From Nocardia spumae (GTDB taxonomy: Bacteria; Actinomycetota; Actinomycetes; Mycobacteriales; Mycobacteriaceae), in contig NZ_JAJFZL010000001.1 of NCBI RefSeq assembly GCF_020733635.1, forward strand, positions 4,712,001 to 4,776,000: a stretch of DNA of 64,000 nucleotides, written 5' to 3'. The number at the start of each line of letters is the position of its first letter. The first letter of the stretch is position 1. Shown in pieces: positions 37,508 through 48,151 of this stretch. The position numbers and the translations under genes were made by a program. The notes under the pieces were generated by a model. That model saw nothing but the letters and a program-made list of their open reading frames with translations. It did no database searches and was not told the DNA's origin.

Positions 37508-39343
37508 TCAGGACACGACTTCCGGTGCCGCCGAACCCGATTCGGCGTCGGCGGTGCTCACCCCGGCCTCACCGAAGGTGGCCATCTCGGCCAGCGCGGC
37601 GATGGCGGCGCGCAGCAACGGTAGCGCGCTCACCGCACCGGAGCCCTCGCCCAACCGCATATCCAGCTCCACCAGCGGTTCCAGTTCGAGTTTGCGCAAG
37701 GCCAGTGGATGGGCCGGTTCGGTCGACCGATGTCCTGCCACCCACCAGCGTTTCGCACCGGGCGCCAGCATCTCCGCGACGAGCGCGGCCGCGGTCACCA
37801 CGACACCGTCGAGGATCACCGGGGTGCGCCGGGCCGCGGCCTGTGCGAGATAGCCCGCGGTGGCGGCGAAGTCGGCGCCACCGGCGATCCGCAACATCGC
37901 GAACGGATCCTGCCGGTGCGGGCGGGCACGCCACATGGCGTCGCGAACCGCCGAGGCCTTGCGCATCCATCCGGCATCGTCGACGCCGGTGCCGCGGCCG
38001 ATCGCCACGACCGGTTCGGTGTCGGTCAGGGTCGCGATGAGAACCGTTGCGGGAGTGGTGTTCCCGATACCCATATCACCGGCGATCAGCAGATCCGCGC
38101 CACCGTCGATCTCCTCGTCGGCGATCGCCCGGCCCGCGGCCAGCGCCGCGTGGAGTTCGGCCTCGCCGAGCGCGTCCTCGCGGTCGATCGATCCGCTGGA
38201 GCGGCGGATCTTGTACGCGGACACGGCCGGATCGGTATCGGAGTCGACGGCGATGTCGACCACCCGCACCGTGGCGTCGGCCAGCCGCGCGAGCGTATTC
38301 ACCGCGGCCCCACCGGCCAGGAAATTCGCGACCATCTGGGCGGTCACCTCGCTCGGGTAGGCCGAGACCCCGTGCCGCGCGACACCATGATCACCGGCGA
38401 ACACCACCACCCGGGCGCGTTCGAACTGATGCGGCGGGCATTCCCCCTGGCAGGCGGCCACCCAGTTACCCAGGGTCTCGAGCCGCCCGAGCGCACCGGC
38501 GGGCTTGGTGAGCAGCAGTTGCCGCCGCTCGGCCTCTCCCCGCACGCGCGCGTCCGGCGCGGCCACGGGACCGAACGACGGTGCGGTACCGCCGAATTCG
38601 GTCAGCCCCCGGGGCGGTGCGGCGGTCTCGGCGGCGGTCTCGGGTGTAGCGGCCGAAAGCCCGGCTGCCGCACCGGCACTCGCGGTCGCCGCGGCGGCGG
38701 TCACCGATCCCGTGCGCTCCCGCGCGCTGGAGGGTGCGGCCACCGCTCGGCCGGCCCCGGGCTCGGCGGGGCGTTCCGGCGCGGCGGAGGCTGGAGTGGC
38801 GGCGCTCTTGATCACCGTGGCGATACCCGCGACGACCAGCACCACCTCGTCACATACCGCCGCGAGCCGCTGATTGAGTGTTCCGATCTCGTCCTGGAAC
38901 AGCCGGCCGGCGGGCGTGGCCGGGACGACTCCCAGGCCGACCTCGGGACTCACGATCACCAGCCGGTCGGCGTATCCGTTCACCGCCACGACCAGGGCGT
39001 CCATATCGGGGGCGACGGTTCCTCGCGGCGCGTCCCAGGCGCCGCGCGCATCGATGCGGGCCGTCAGCCAGGTGCCGAGGTCGTCGATCAGGGTCACCGG
39101 CGCCGCGTCGCCGAGGACGACGACCGGGTCGCCCTCCACCACATTCCAGGTGCCGGGCCGGCGAATCCGATGCGCGGCAATACGATCGGCGAAGTCCGCG
39201 TCGGCGGGATCCGGGATCGCGGTCGCGACGTACCGCACGGGCCCGCCGCGCCCGGCCACCGCCTCGGCATAGGCGGATTTACCCGAGCGCGCCCCACCGA
39301 GCACCAGCGTCCGCAGCCCTCGGCCGCCCGCAGCATCGTTCAC
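37508..39343 (-). CDS. Bifunctional CobU kinase/guanylyltransferase and CobT phosphoribosyltransferase
   Basis: A 611-residue fusion. Residues about 8-185 are CobU: the P-loop [15 protein letters not shown] and the later [24 protein letters not shown] proline/alanine-rich linker (about 186-265) follows. Residues about 270-600 are CobT (nicotinate-nucleotide:dimethylbenzimidazole phosphoribosyltransferase), with [43 protein letters not shown] and the C-terminal [18 protein letters not shown]. It does two non-adjacent steps of nucleotide-loop assembly. The GTG at 39343 is used; an adjacent GTG at 39346 is equivalent. It is upstream of cobS. Confidence 0.93.
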   Translation of the reverse strand: MNDAAGGRGLRTLVLGGARSGKSAYAEAVAGRGGPVRYVATAIPDPADADFADRIAAHRIRRPGTWNVVEGDPVVVLGDAAPVTLIDDLGTWLTARIDARGAWDAPRGTVAPDMDALVVAVNGYADRLVIVSPEVGLGVVPATPAGRLFQDEIGTLNQRLAAVCDEVVLVVAGIATVIKSAATPASAAPERPAEPGAGRAVAAPSSARERTGSVTAAAATASAGAAAGLSAATPETAAETAAPPRGLTEFGGTAPSFGPVAAPDARVRGEAERRQLLLTKPAGALGRLETLGNWVAACQGECPPHQFERARVVVFAGDHGVARHGVSAYPSEVTAQMVANFLAGGAAVNTLARLADATVRVVDIAVDSDTDPAVSAYKIRRSSGSIDREDALGEAELHAALAAGRAIADEEIDGGADLLIAGDMGIGNTTPATVLIATLTDTEPVVAIGRGTGVDDAGWMRKASAVRDAMWRARPHRQDPFAMLRIAGGADFAATAGYLAQAAARRTPVILDGVVVTAAALVAEMLAPGAKRWWVAGHRSTEPAHPLALRKLELEPLVELDMRLGEGSGAVSALPLLRAAIAALAEMATFGEAGVSTADAESGSAAPEVVS

Positions 39344-39437
39344 CACGCCAGCACGGTACCAATCCGCGAGCACCGGTACCCGCGCCTACCCGGGCCGCGA
39401 CGGCCGTCGGCGGCGGCGGTCACCGGGGCGGGTCGGC

Positions 39438-40106
39438 TCAGACCGCGTCGCCGGGCGAGACCCGCGGCTTCGGCGCGCGCATGCGCCGGATCTGCGAGGC
39501 GCGGACGAAGGCGTACCAGCCCAGCGACCAGCGTGAGGTCGTGTCGTCGGGGTAGCGCTCGAGCACCCGCTTGTTGATGGTGCGCCCGATGAGGAAGCCC
39601 TCGGCGACCATGAACGCCATCATCACGATCATCGCGAGGGTGACGTAGGCCTGCACCTGCGGGGTGAGGAACATCGTCAGGATCAGCACCAGCGCCAGCG
39701 GCATGAACAGGCCGACCAGATTGCGGCGGGCGTCGACCAGGTCGCGGACGTAGGCGCGCACCGGTCCGCGATCGCGCGGCAACAGATACTTGTCCTCACC
39801 GGCGAGCATGCGGGCGCGACGGTCCGCGGCGGCGGCCCGGCGATCGGCCGAGGCGGCCTTGCGCTCCTCCCGGTTACCCCGGGTGGCCTTGCGGCGGGCG
39901 CGCGCCTCCTTCGAGGTCAGCGGCGCCGGCGCGACGGGGCCGCGGCGTTTGCCCTGCGCATCGCGGCGCTTGGGCGTGGGTCTGCCCTTGGCGGCGGTCT
40001 GCCCCGACCCGCCCGCGACAGTGGCCGAGTCACCGTCGGTCGCCGCCGAAGTGTCGTCGGCGTGGTCGTCGGTGGTGCTGGTATCGCCACGGCGCAGGAA
40101 CTTCAC
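39438..40106 (-). CDS. DUF3043 membrane protein
   Basis: A 222-residue protein of the mycolata family DUF3043. A long charged N-terminus (KRRDAQGKRRGPVAP, then Arg/Ala repeats) leads to DKYLLPRDRGPVRAYVRDLVDARRN and two transmembrane helices (LVGLFMPLALVLILTMFLT; VTLAMIVMMAFMVAEGFLIG), then a basic cytoplasmic tail. GTG 40106 (VKFLRRGD) fits the family start; the frame extends to 40169. Function unknown; the location beside cobT and erpA is conserved (Rv2206-like). Confidence 0.88.
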   Translation of the reverse strand: MKFLRRGDTSTTDDHADDTSAATDGDSATVAGGSGQTAAKGRPTPKRRDAQGKRRGPVAPAPLTSKEARARRKATRGNREERKAASADRRAAAADRRARMLAGEDKYLLPRDRGPVRAYVRDLVDARRNLVGLFMPLALVLILTMFLTPQVQAYVTLAMIVMMAFMVAEGFLIGRTINKRVLERYPDDTTSRWSLGWYAFVRASQIRRMRAPKPRVSPGDAV

Positions 40107-40421
40107 GCCGACCAGGCTATTGGATGGCATACCCGCCAGGAAATACGGTCTCGGCAGATGCTGTGTCATCGGTCATACCGGACGTATCGATATCGGGCCC
40201 CGACCGGGCATCGCACCGGTCCTGACACGCGCCGACTGTGTGGCAATTCGCACGTCCGACCGCCGACGACACGGAATTTCCGGGGCCGACGGGCCCGCAA
40301 CCGCGACCGCAGTGGCAAGATTGGAATAGCCACCCGCGACGTGGCGTTGACAGCTACCGAGCCGTGCGCTGTTCACGGAAACAACGTTCACGGGTTGAAC
40401 CAGGGTCTGCGAGGAGACTTC
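40107..40421. other. DUF3043/erpA divergent intergenic region
   Basis: 315 bp without a credible gene. A TTGACA hexamer at 40347-40352 with a 17-nt spacer to TGTTCA (40370-40375) could be the erpA promoter, giving a leader of about 40 nt; GAGGAGA sits before the erpA ATG. Nothing else stands out. Confidence 0.5.
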
Positions 40422-41917
<1,496 letters not shown>

Positions 41918-42020
41918 CCGCGCCCCGAGGAATCGAGCCATGCGGCGGGCCGCATCCGTGACGATTCACAACATTGCGTCCGGATGCGCGGAGTTCGCCG
42001 GCGAACAATAGGGTGTGCGT

Positions 42021-42734
42021 ATGGGATCCGATCGTTTATATTTTCGTCAACTGCTGGCGGGCCGGGATTGGGCCGTCGGCGATCCGATTGCCACGCAGAT
42101 GCGCAATTTCTCGTACCTGATCGGTGATCGCGAATCCGGCGAATGCGTGGTGGTGGATCCCGCGTACGCGGCCGGTGATCTGGTCGATATCGCCGAGGCC
42201 GACGGCCTGCGCCTGGTCGGAGTGCTGGCCACGCACCACCACCCCGACCACGTCGGCGGCACCATGATGGGTTTCACCCTGCGCGGGGTGAAGGAACTGC
42301 TCGAGCGGGTCCAGGTTCCGGTGCACGTGAACCACGAGGAATTGTCCTGGGTCGCCGATGTCACCGGCATCGCCCCGAGCGAGCTGACCGGCCACGACCA
42401 CGGTGACACACTCAGCGTCGGCGGCGTCGACATCGAATTCCTGCACACGCCCGGGCACACCCCCGGCAGTCAATGCTTCCTGCTCGAGGATCGCCTGGTC
42501 GCCGGTGACACGCTGTTCGTCGACGGCTGCGGCCGCACCGACTTTCCCGGCGGCGACTCCGATGCCATGTTCCGCAGCCTGCGCCACCTGGCCGAACTGA
42601 GCGGCGATCCGGTGATCTATCCCGGGCACTGGTATTCCGAACAGCCCAGCGCGGCGCTGTCGTCGGTGCGCGAGAACAACTACGTGATGCGCCCGACAAC
42701 CCTCGAACAGTGGCATATGTTGATGCCCGGCTGA
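42021..42734 (+). CDS. MBL-fold metallohydrolase (glyoxalase II-like)
   Basis: A 237-residue metallo-beta-lactamase fold protein. The dinuclear zinc motif is THHHPDHVGG (about residues 70-79), with further ligands in LHTPGHTPGSQCF, VAGDTLFVDGCGRTDFPGGD and VIYPGHW. The FPGGD segment is typical of sulfur dioxygenase/glyoxalase II-like members. Start at the ATG 42021, or the GTG two codons upstream (42015). A terminator follows at 42754. Confidence 0.92.
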   Translation: MGSDRLYFRQLLAGRDWAVGDPIATQMRNFSYLIGDRESGECVVVDPAYAAGDLVDIAEADGLRLVGVLATHHHPDHVGGTMMGFTLRGVKELLERVQVPVHVNHEELSWVADVTGIAPSELTGHDHGDTLSVGGVDIEFLHTPGHTPGSQCFLLEDRLVAGDTLFVDGCGRTDFPGGDSDAMFRSLRHLAELSGDPVIYPGHWYSEQPSAALSSVRENNYVMRPTTLEQWHMLMPG

Positions 42735-42753
42735 GTCCCTCGGTCTCGGCACC

Positions 42754-42786
42754 AGCCCTTTCGCCCGGCGCGAGAGGGCTTTTCGC
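42754..42786 (+). terminator. Rho-independent terminator after the MBL hydrolase
   Basis: AGCCCTTTCGC (42754-42764) and GCGAGAGGGCT (42770-42780) pair with one mismatch, followed by a short T tract TTTCG. Classical form and placed 20 bp after the stop codon. Confidence 0.85.
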
Positions 42787-42841
42787 ATTTCCGGGCCGCT
42801 GCCCCACCCCCCGAACCATCTTCCCGACACCACGTTGGTAT

Positions 42842-42864
42842 CTTACCGACAGGCTGTCAGCAAG
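42842..42864. promoter_or_regulatory. TetR-type operator upstream of the ABC exporter operon
   Basis: CTTACCGACAG-G-CTGTCAGCAAG, a 23-bp inverted repeat with two mismatches, typical in form of TetR operators. It lies 57 bp upstream of the ABC permease ATG, and the third gene of the run encodes a TetR protein, the likely binder. Confidence 0.65.
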
Positions 42865-42920
42865 ACGGTCTCGTGTCCCGCCGCCGGGGCTACCGGCGGC
42901 CGCGGTGAGGAGAGTTCTCC

Positions 42921-44045
42921 ATGTTCCTGGCACTGCGCGAACTGTGGTACGCGCGAGTAAGATTCGGACTGATGGGCGGCGTGGTAGCGCTCATCTCGAT
43001 ATTGACCGTGATGTTGTCGGGGCTGTCCTCGGGACTGGTCGACGACGGCGTCTCCGGTCTGCGGGCACTGCCGGTCGACGCGTTTGCCTTCGCGCACGGC
43101 ACCAAGACCGATTCGGCGTTCACCCGTAGCACGGTCGACACCGCCCAGGTCACCACGTGGCGTTCCCGGCCCGGCGTCGCCGACGCCGCCCCCTTCGGCA
43201 ACACCCTGGTCAATGCGAGGACCGGGGCCGGAGTGGCGGTCGATTTCGCGCTGTTCGGCGTCGAGCCGGGCTCGTTCCTGGCTCCCGACCCCGCTCGCGG
43301 CTCCGGGCTGGACCGGCCGGACGGAATCGTCGTGAGCGCGACGGCGGTCGACAAGGGCGCGCACCTCGGTGACACCGTGGTGATCGACCGGCTCGGGACC
43401 AGGCTGACCATCGTCGGCGTGACCGCCGCCAAGCAGACCTTCGGCCATGTCGATGTCGCCTATGTGCCGCTGCGTACCTGGCAGCAGATCCACGCCGGGG
43501 CGAAACCGGGTGAATCGGTCCGCGACCAGACCTATCGCGAGGCGAGCGCGGTCGCCCTGCGCGCGGCGCCCGGCGCCACCATCGATCTGGCCGCCGGTGA
43601 CGCGGCCGCGGACACCACCGCCATGACCCGCACCGCGTCCTACGACGCCTCACCCGGCTTCTCGGCGGAGATGGCGACCATGTCGCTGATCAAGGTGTTC
43701 CTGTACGCGATCTCCGCTCTGGTGGTAGGCGCGTTCTTCCTGGTGTGGACCATCCAGCGCGCCGGTGAACTGGCCGTCCTGCGCGCGATCGGCGCTCCCA
43801 CCCGCTATCTGCTGCTCGACGGCCTCACCCAGGCGATAGTGGTGCTCGTCGGGGCGACCGCGGCCGGAGTGCTGATCGCCGTGGGCGGCAGCAGATTCAT
43901 CCACGGCATGCCGTTCACACTCGATCCCGCCGCGATCGCGACCGGCGCCGGACTGCTCGTGATCCTGGGCGTACTGGGTGCGGCCGCGGCGATCGTGCGC
44001 GTCACCCGGATCGATCCCCTCACCGCACTGGGAGCCAACCGATGA
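42921..44045 (+). CDS. ABC transporter permease (FtsX/MacB-like)
   Basis: A 374-residue permease. The first helix is at about 18-40 (GLMGGVVALISILTVMLSG), a large extracytoplasmic MacB-type periplasmic core domain follows, then three C-terminal helices (about 255-280, 302-325, 345-367). The FtsX signature region QRAGELAVLRAIGAPTRYLL is at about 278-297. With the following ATPase (4-bp ATGA overlap) it would form an exporter of the MacB/lipoprotein-mover type. Probably repressed by the TetR protein downstream. Confidence 0.92.
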   Translation: MFLALRELWYARVRFGLMGGVVALISILTVMLSGLSSGLVDDGVSGLRALPVDAFAFAHGTKTDSAFTRSTVDTAQVTTWRSRPGVADAAPFGNTLVNARTGAGVAVDFALFGVEPGSFLAPDPARGSGLDRPDGIVVSATAVDKGAHLGDTVVIDRLGTRLTIVGVTAAKQTFGHVDVAYVPLRTWQQIHAGAKPGESVRDQTYREASAVALRAAPGATIDLAAGDAAADTTAMTRTASYDASPGFSAEMATMSLIKVFLYAISALVVGAFFLVWTIQRAGELAVLRAIGAPTRYLLLDGLTQAIVVLVGATAAGVLIAVGGSRFIHGMPFTLDPAAIATGAGLLVILGVLGAAAAIVRVTRIDPLTALGANR

Positions 44046-44773
44046 GCCCGTTCACCCGCACATCCCCTGTCACACACTCGTATTCGTCCGACTCACCGAC
44101 AGCGGGGCTGACCCTCGACGACGTATGCCTGACCCTGGGCGACGGCTCGAGTACGGTCACGGCGCTCGACCACGTCGAATTGTCCGTCGTCCCCGGAGAA
44201 TTCGTCGCGATCATCGGACCGTCGGGATCCGGCAAATCCAGCCTGCTCGCCGCGGCGGGCGGACTCACCTCCCCCGATTCCGGAAGGGTGGGCATCGGTG
44301 GCACCGACCTCGGCACCCTCGGCACGCGCGCTCGCACCCGATTCCGGTTGCGCCACATCGGATTCGTATTCCAGTCGGGTAATCTGCTGCCCGCGCTGAC
44401 GGCGGTCGATCAGCTGCGACTGGTCGCCCGCCTCACCGGGAGTCGCCGCGATCCGCTGGAACTGCTCCACGCGGTCGGGATGGGTGAGAAGGCCCAGCGG
44501 CGACCGGACCGGCTCTCCGGCGGGGAACGCCAGCGCGTCGGCATCGCCCGCGCTCTCATCGGCTCCCCACAGGTGTTGCTCGTGGACGAACCGACCGCCG
44601 CGCTGGACCGGGCCCGCAGCGCCGAGGTCGTGGAACTGCTCGCCCGCGAAACCCGCGCCGCGGCGGTGGCCACGGTCATGGTCACCCACGACCACGACAT
44701 CCTCGACCGCTGCGACCGCGTCCTCCACATGGTCGACGGCCGCCTCACCGCGAACCGGCAGGTCACCGCCTGA
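44042..44773 (+). CDS. ABC transporter ATP-binding protein
   Basis: A 243-residue ATPase of the LolD/MacB class. Walker A GPSGSGKSSLL (about residues 60-70), Q-loop FVFQSGNLLPALT, signature LSGGERQRVGIARAL, Walker B VLLVDEPTAALD and H-loop TVMVTHDHDIL are all intact. Partner of the preceding permease. Confidence 0.96.
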   Translation: MSPFTRTSPVTHSYSSDSPTAGLTLDDVCLTLGDGSSTVTALDHVELSVVPGEFVAIIGPSGSGKSSLLAAAGGLTSPDSGRVGIGGTDLGTLGTRARTRFRLRHIGFVFQSGNLLPALTAVDQLRLVARLTGSRRDPLELLHAVGMGEKAQRRPDRLSGGERQRVGIARALIGSPQVLLVDEPTAALDRARSAEVVELLARETRAAAVATVMVTHDHDILDRCDRVLHMVDGRLTANRQVTA

Positions 44774-44850
44774 TCACGCGGACCGGCCGCCCGACGGCAC
44801 CCGGCGAGTGAAACACTGTGTCCGAGACGCCCGCGATACGAGGAGGACGC

Positions 44851-45444
44851 ATGCCGAAGATCCAGGCGGCGACCGTGGCCGAGCACCGGCAGGCGCAACG
44901 ACGTGCCCTCCTCGACGCCACCCGGGCCCTGCTCGCCGAGAATCCGGGTGTCGCACCGACTCTGGGTGAGGTGGCCACTCGCGCCGGACTGTCACGGCCG
45001 AGCGTGTACCAGTACTTCGGCTCCCGGGATGCCCTGCTCGACGCGGTCCTGGCCGACGCGTTGCCGCGGTGGAGCGCGCGCATCGCCGACCGGATGGCCG
45101 CGGCCGACGATCCCGGCGGCCGGGTACTGGCCTACGCGCACGCCAATCTGGAACTCGTCGCCGAGGGTGAACACGCTGTGGTGCAGGGACTTTCGACCCT
45201 CGTCGCCGCCGACACCCTCGCGGCGCAGGGCCGCGCCATTCACGCCGAGCTGCGGACCCCGCTGATCGCGGCACTGGCCGAATTCGGGGCGCCCGATCCG
45301 GAGACCACCGCGGAGCTGATCAACGCCGTCGTGCACTCGGCATCGCGCATGATCGAAAACGACGCGCCACTCGCGGATGTCGCCGCCCGCGTCACGGAAC
45401 TGCTCGGCCCCTATCTGGGCCGTTCCCGCCCCCGCCGGGGCTGA
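44851..45444 (+). CDS. TetR/AcrR family transcriptional regulator
   Basis: A 197-residue regulator. HTH at about 10-55: RRALLDATRALLAENPGVAPTLGEVATRAGLSRPSVYQYFGSRDALLDAVL. The ATG at 44851 is preceded by GAGGAGG; an upstream start at 44818 is weaker. It is 77 bp downstream of the ABC ATPase gene in the same direction and likely regulates the exporter through the operator at 42842-42864. Confidence 0.92.
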   Translation: MPKIQAATVAEHRQAQRRALLDATRALLAENPGVAPTLGEVATRAGLSRPSVYQYFGSRDALLDAVLADALPRWSARIADRMAAADDPGGRVLAYAHANLELVAEGEHAVVQGLSTLVAADTLAAQGRAIHAELRTPLIAALAEFGAPDPETTAELINAVVHSASRMIENDAPLADVAARVTELLGPYLGRSRPRRG

Positions 45445-45498
45445 ACCTCACCCGCGGCGTGTGACGATCGGGGCGCCGCGGTCTTCTACCTTGTGCGC

Positions 45499-46158
45499 AT
45501 GGGTACCGTTCTCGGCGAATTGCTGCCACTGGCGGTCGGTGTGGCGATCTCGCCCATCCCGATCGTCGCGGCCATCCTGATGCTGCTGTCGGCGCGGGCC
45601 GCGGGGACCAGCACCGGCTTCGGATCGGGCTGGGTACTGGGCATCCTCGTGGTCACGGTGGTCGTGGTGCTGCTGTCGGGGTCCATCGACGGCGAGGCCG
45701 GCGCCTCCCACTCCCCCGCGGTCGCCTGGGTCAAGATCGTGCTGGGTGTGCTGCTGATCCTGTTGGCGGTCGGGCAGTGGCGCCACCGGGCCGATACCGC
45801 GGTCCCAGGGTGGATGCAGGCCATCGACCGGATGACCTTCGTCAAGGCCACCGGGCTGGGCATCGTGCTCTCGGCGGTGAATCCCAAGAATCTGCTGCTG
45901 TGTGTCTCGGCGGGATTGACGATCGGCACCGGCGGGCTGTCCGGCGGAGAGACGGCCGTCGCGGTCGTGGTGTTCACGATCCTCGCGGCCTGCACCGTCC
46001 TGGTCCCGGTGATCGGCTACGCGGTCGCCGCGGATCGGATGCGCGGCGGGCTGGACACCTCGAAGACGTGGCTGCAGGCCAACAATCACGTGGTGATGGC
46101 GGTGCTCCTGCTCGTCATGGGCGCGGTCGTGATCGGAAAGGGCGTCGGCGGCCTGTAG
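45499..46158 (+). CDS. GAP family membrane protein
   Basis: A 219-residue protein with six hydrophobic helices, beginning MGTVLGELLPLAVGVAISPIPIVAAILMLLS, and with the GIVLSAVNPKNLLL segment near residue 128 that marks the GAP (Sap/LysE-like) family. Mycobacterial members are implicated in transport of glycopeptidolipids to the surface. Start at ATG 45499 or GTG 45493. A paralogue follows 30 bp downstream. Confidence 0.87.
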   Translation: MGTVLGELLPLAVGVAISPIPIVAAILMLLSARAAGTSTGFGSGWVLGILVVTVVVVLLSGSIDGEAGASHSPAVAWVKIVLGVLLILLAVGQWRHRADTAVPGWMQAIDRMTFVKATGLGIVLSAVNPKNLLLCVSAGLTIGTGGLSGGETAVAVVVFTILAACTVLVPVIGYAVAADRMRGGLDTSKTWLQANNHVVMAVLLLVMGAVVIGKGVGGL

Positions 46159-46188
46159 GGCTACCGGAATCGATGCTGAGGAGTCGGC

Positions 46189-46845
46189 GTGGGTGACCTG
46201 CTCGTACTGCTGATCCCGGAGATCATCGGGTTGATCATCACCCCCGGGGCGATCGTCGGGTGTGTGCTGCTGCTGCAGTCCAGCCGCCCGACCGCGAATT
46301 CCTGCGCCTTCGGCGGCGCGTTTCTGCTGGTCTATACCCAGATCGCGATCGCGGCGCTGCTGGGTGGTGCCGGGGATCCGCAATCGACCAGTAAGGACAC
46401 CTCGCATTGGGCGGGCCTCGCGGTCGGACTGCTGTTCCTGGCCTGCGGAGTGTGGATCGCGATACGCAAGCCCAGGTCACGCCACGCGGCGCCGCGCTGG
46501 GTCGGCGAACTCGAGAACGTCGGTCCCCGAGGGGCTTTCATCATGGGACTGGGGCTCGCGGTGATCAATCCCAATCTGTTCATCATGATGTCCGGGATGA
46601 GCCTGATCTCGAGCTCGGGCGTCTCGGTGAGCATGGCCATCCTCGCGACCGTCGTGCTGCTGATCTCCGCGATCCTGGACTTCGTGATCCCGATCGGCAT
46701 CTTCCTGCTGCTCGGCGAGCGCGCCCGCACCGGTCTCGATGCCGCGAAGACGTGGATGATCGGGCATACCCGGGTGCTGTCGCTGGGGGTGATGTTCGGC
46801 TTCGGCGCGTTGTTCACCATTCGCGGCATCGTGAACCTGGCGTGA
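46189..46845 (+). CDS. GAP family membrane protein (second copy)
   Basis: A 218-residue six-helix protein related to its upstream neighbour: LLIPEIIGLIITPGAIVGCVLLLQS at the N-terminus and GLGLAVINPNLFIMMSGMSL in place of the NPKN segment. Starts with GTG at 46189. The two probably form a heteromeric or duplicated transporter unit; substrate unknown. Confidence 0.85.
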   Translation: MGDLLVLLIPEIIGLIITPGAIVGCVLLLQSSRPTANSCAFGGAFLLVYTQIAIAALLGGAGDPQSTSKDTSHWAGLAVGLLFLACGVWIAIRKPRSRHAAPRWVGELENVGPRGAFIMGLGLAVINPNLFIMMSGMSLISSSGVSVSMAILATVVLLISAILDFVIPIGIFLLLGERARTGLDAAKTWMIGHTRVLSLGVMFGFGALFTIRGIVNLA

Positions 46846-46900
46846 GGTCAGCCGCTCACCGCTGCGAGGGCAGGATTCCGATCCGGGGCCGGCACGCTGG

Positions 46901-47875
46901 TCATCGCGCGATATCGGCGACCACCCGGAAGCCCAGATTCCCGGTCGAGGAGACCGGTTCACTGCCTTGGCGGGCCGACACCCGGTAGCGGCGGCAGTAG
47001 GACAGGTGGCACAGATACGACCCGCCGCGCATCACCCGGTCCCTGCCCAGATCGGGTCCGGCCGGATTGCGCTCCGGGCTGTGGCGGTAATAGTCCGGCG
47101 AGAAGAAGTCGGCACACCACTCCCACACGTTGCCGGTGGTGTTGTAGAGACCGAAATCGTTGGGCGCGTACGCGTTCACCGGCATGGTGCCCAGGTGCGC
47201 ACCGGGCGCGGTCCGGGGAAAGTCGCCGGTGAACACGTTCATTCGCCGCTGCCCGCCGGGTTCGAAGTCCGCACCCCACGGAAAGGGGCCGGTGGATCCG
47301 GCGCGGGCGGCGTACTCCCATTCGGCCTCGGTGGGCAGGCGGGTGCCCGACCACGCGCAGTAGGCGCGCGCGTCCGCCCAGGACACGTGCACCACGGGAT
47401 GGTCGGACAGTGCGGCGACATCGGAGGCGGGGCCGAACGGATGGGCCCAGTCGGCACCCTCGACCTGCCGCCACCACGGCGCGTTCGCGACCGCCCGGGT
47501 CGGCGGCATATCGTCGGGCAGCAGTCCGGCGAAGACGAACGACCAGCCGTATTCCTCGGCGTCGGTGCGATATCCGGTAGCGGCGACGAACGCGGCGAAT
47601 TCGGTATTGGTGACCGCGACGGGTCCGATCGCGAAGGCGTCCACCGTGACCGGATGGCACGGGCCCTCACCGTCACCGGGATATGCCCAGCGGCTCTCGT
47701 CGCCCATGGTGAACGTGCCACCGGGAAGGCGTATCAGCGATCCGGTCACCGTGGCGGCCGCCGGCCCCGGCTCGGAAATCCTGTCGTGAAAAGATTCTTT
47801 TTCCGATACGGCGTTGCGGTCGGCGGTAGGGGCGCATTGGCAGGTCTGTTTCCCGGATTCGGTGCGGTGCTGCAT
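46901..47875 (-). CDS. Formylglycine-generating enzyme (sulfatase-activating)
   Basis: A 324-residue FGE-sulfatase domain protein. It oxidises the Cys of a C-x-P-x-R sulfatase site to formylglycine using copper and oxygen. The two active-site cysteines are present as GGSYLCHLSYCRRYR (Cys289 and Cys294), identical in spacing to human and Streptomyces FGE, and SSTGNLGFRVV follows. N-terminal PGGTFTMGDESRWAYPGDGEGPCHPVTVDAF and HVSWADARAYCAWSGTRLPTEAEWEYAARAG are family hallmarks. GGGAGAGG precedes the ATG at 47875. The adjacent divergent sulfatase is broken, so its in-window client is lost. Confidence 0.95.
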   Translation of the reverse strand: MQHRTESGKQTCQCAPTADRNAVSEKESFHDRISEPGPAAATVTGSLIRLPGGTFTMGDESRWAYPGDGEGPCHPVTVDAFAIGPVAVTNTEFAAFVAATGYRTDAEEYGWSFVFAGLLPDDMPPTRAVANAPWWRQVEGADWAHPFGPASDVAALSDHPVVHVSWADARAYCAWSGTRLPTEAEWEYAARAGSTGPFPWGADFEPGGQRRMNVFTGDFPRTAPGAHLGTMPVNAYAPNDFGLYNTTGNVWEWCADFFSPDYYRHSPERNPAGPDLGRDRVMRGGSYLCHLSYCRRYRVSARQGSEPVSSTGNLGFRVVADIAR

Positions 47876-48151
47876 GATGTCCTCTCCCGCTCGTCGCCGC
47901 CGCGGCGGTCGCCGAAAACTTGTTCGCCATCCCGAGCCGCGCGAGCAGGCTCGCAGTAACCACGCATACGCTGTCCCGACCGTACATCGAGCTGTGGGAA
48001 CGGGTGCGCAATCCGGAAAAGCACTCCGACCGGCCCGGAACGATCCGTGGAAATCACCCGAGGCGGATGAGGACCACACCGTGTCCCATGCTGCGATCAC
48101 AGGCGGCGAGCACTGCGTGACGCAGACCGGTCTCCGACAGCGGTTCCGGCT

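Noticed and set aside
37709..39577. A 622-codon + strand frame across cobUT
   Set aside because: No recognisable motif, low-complexity Gly/Arg/His composition, and it covers the well-supported CobU-CobT fusion.
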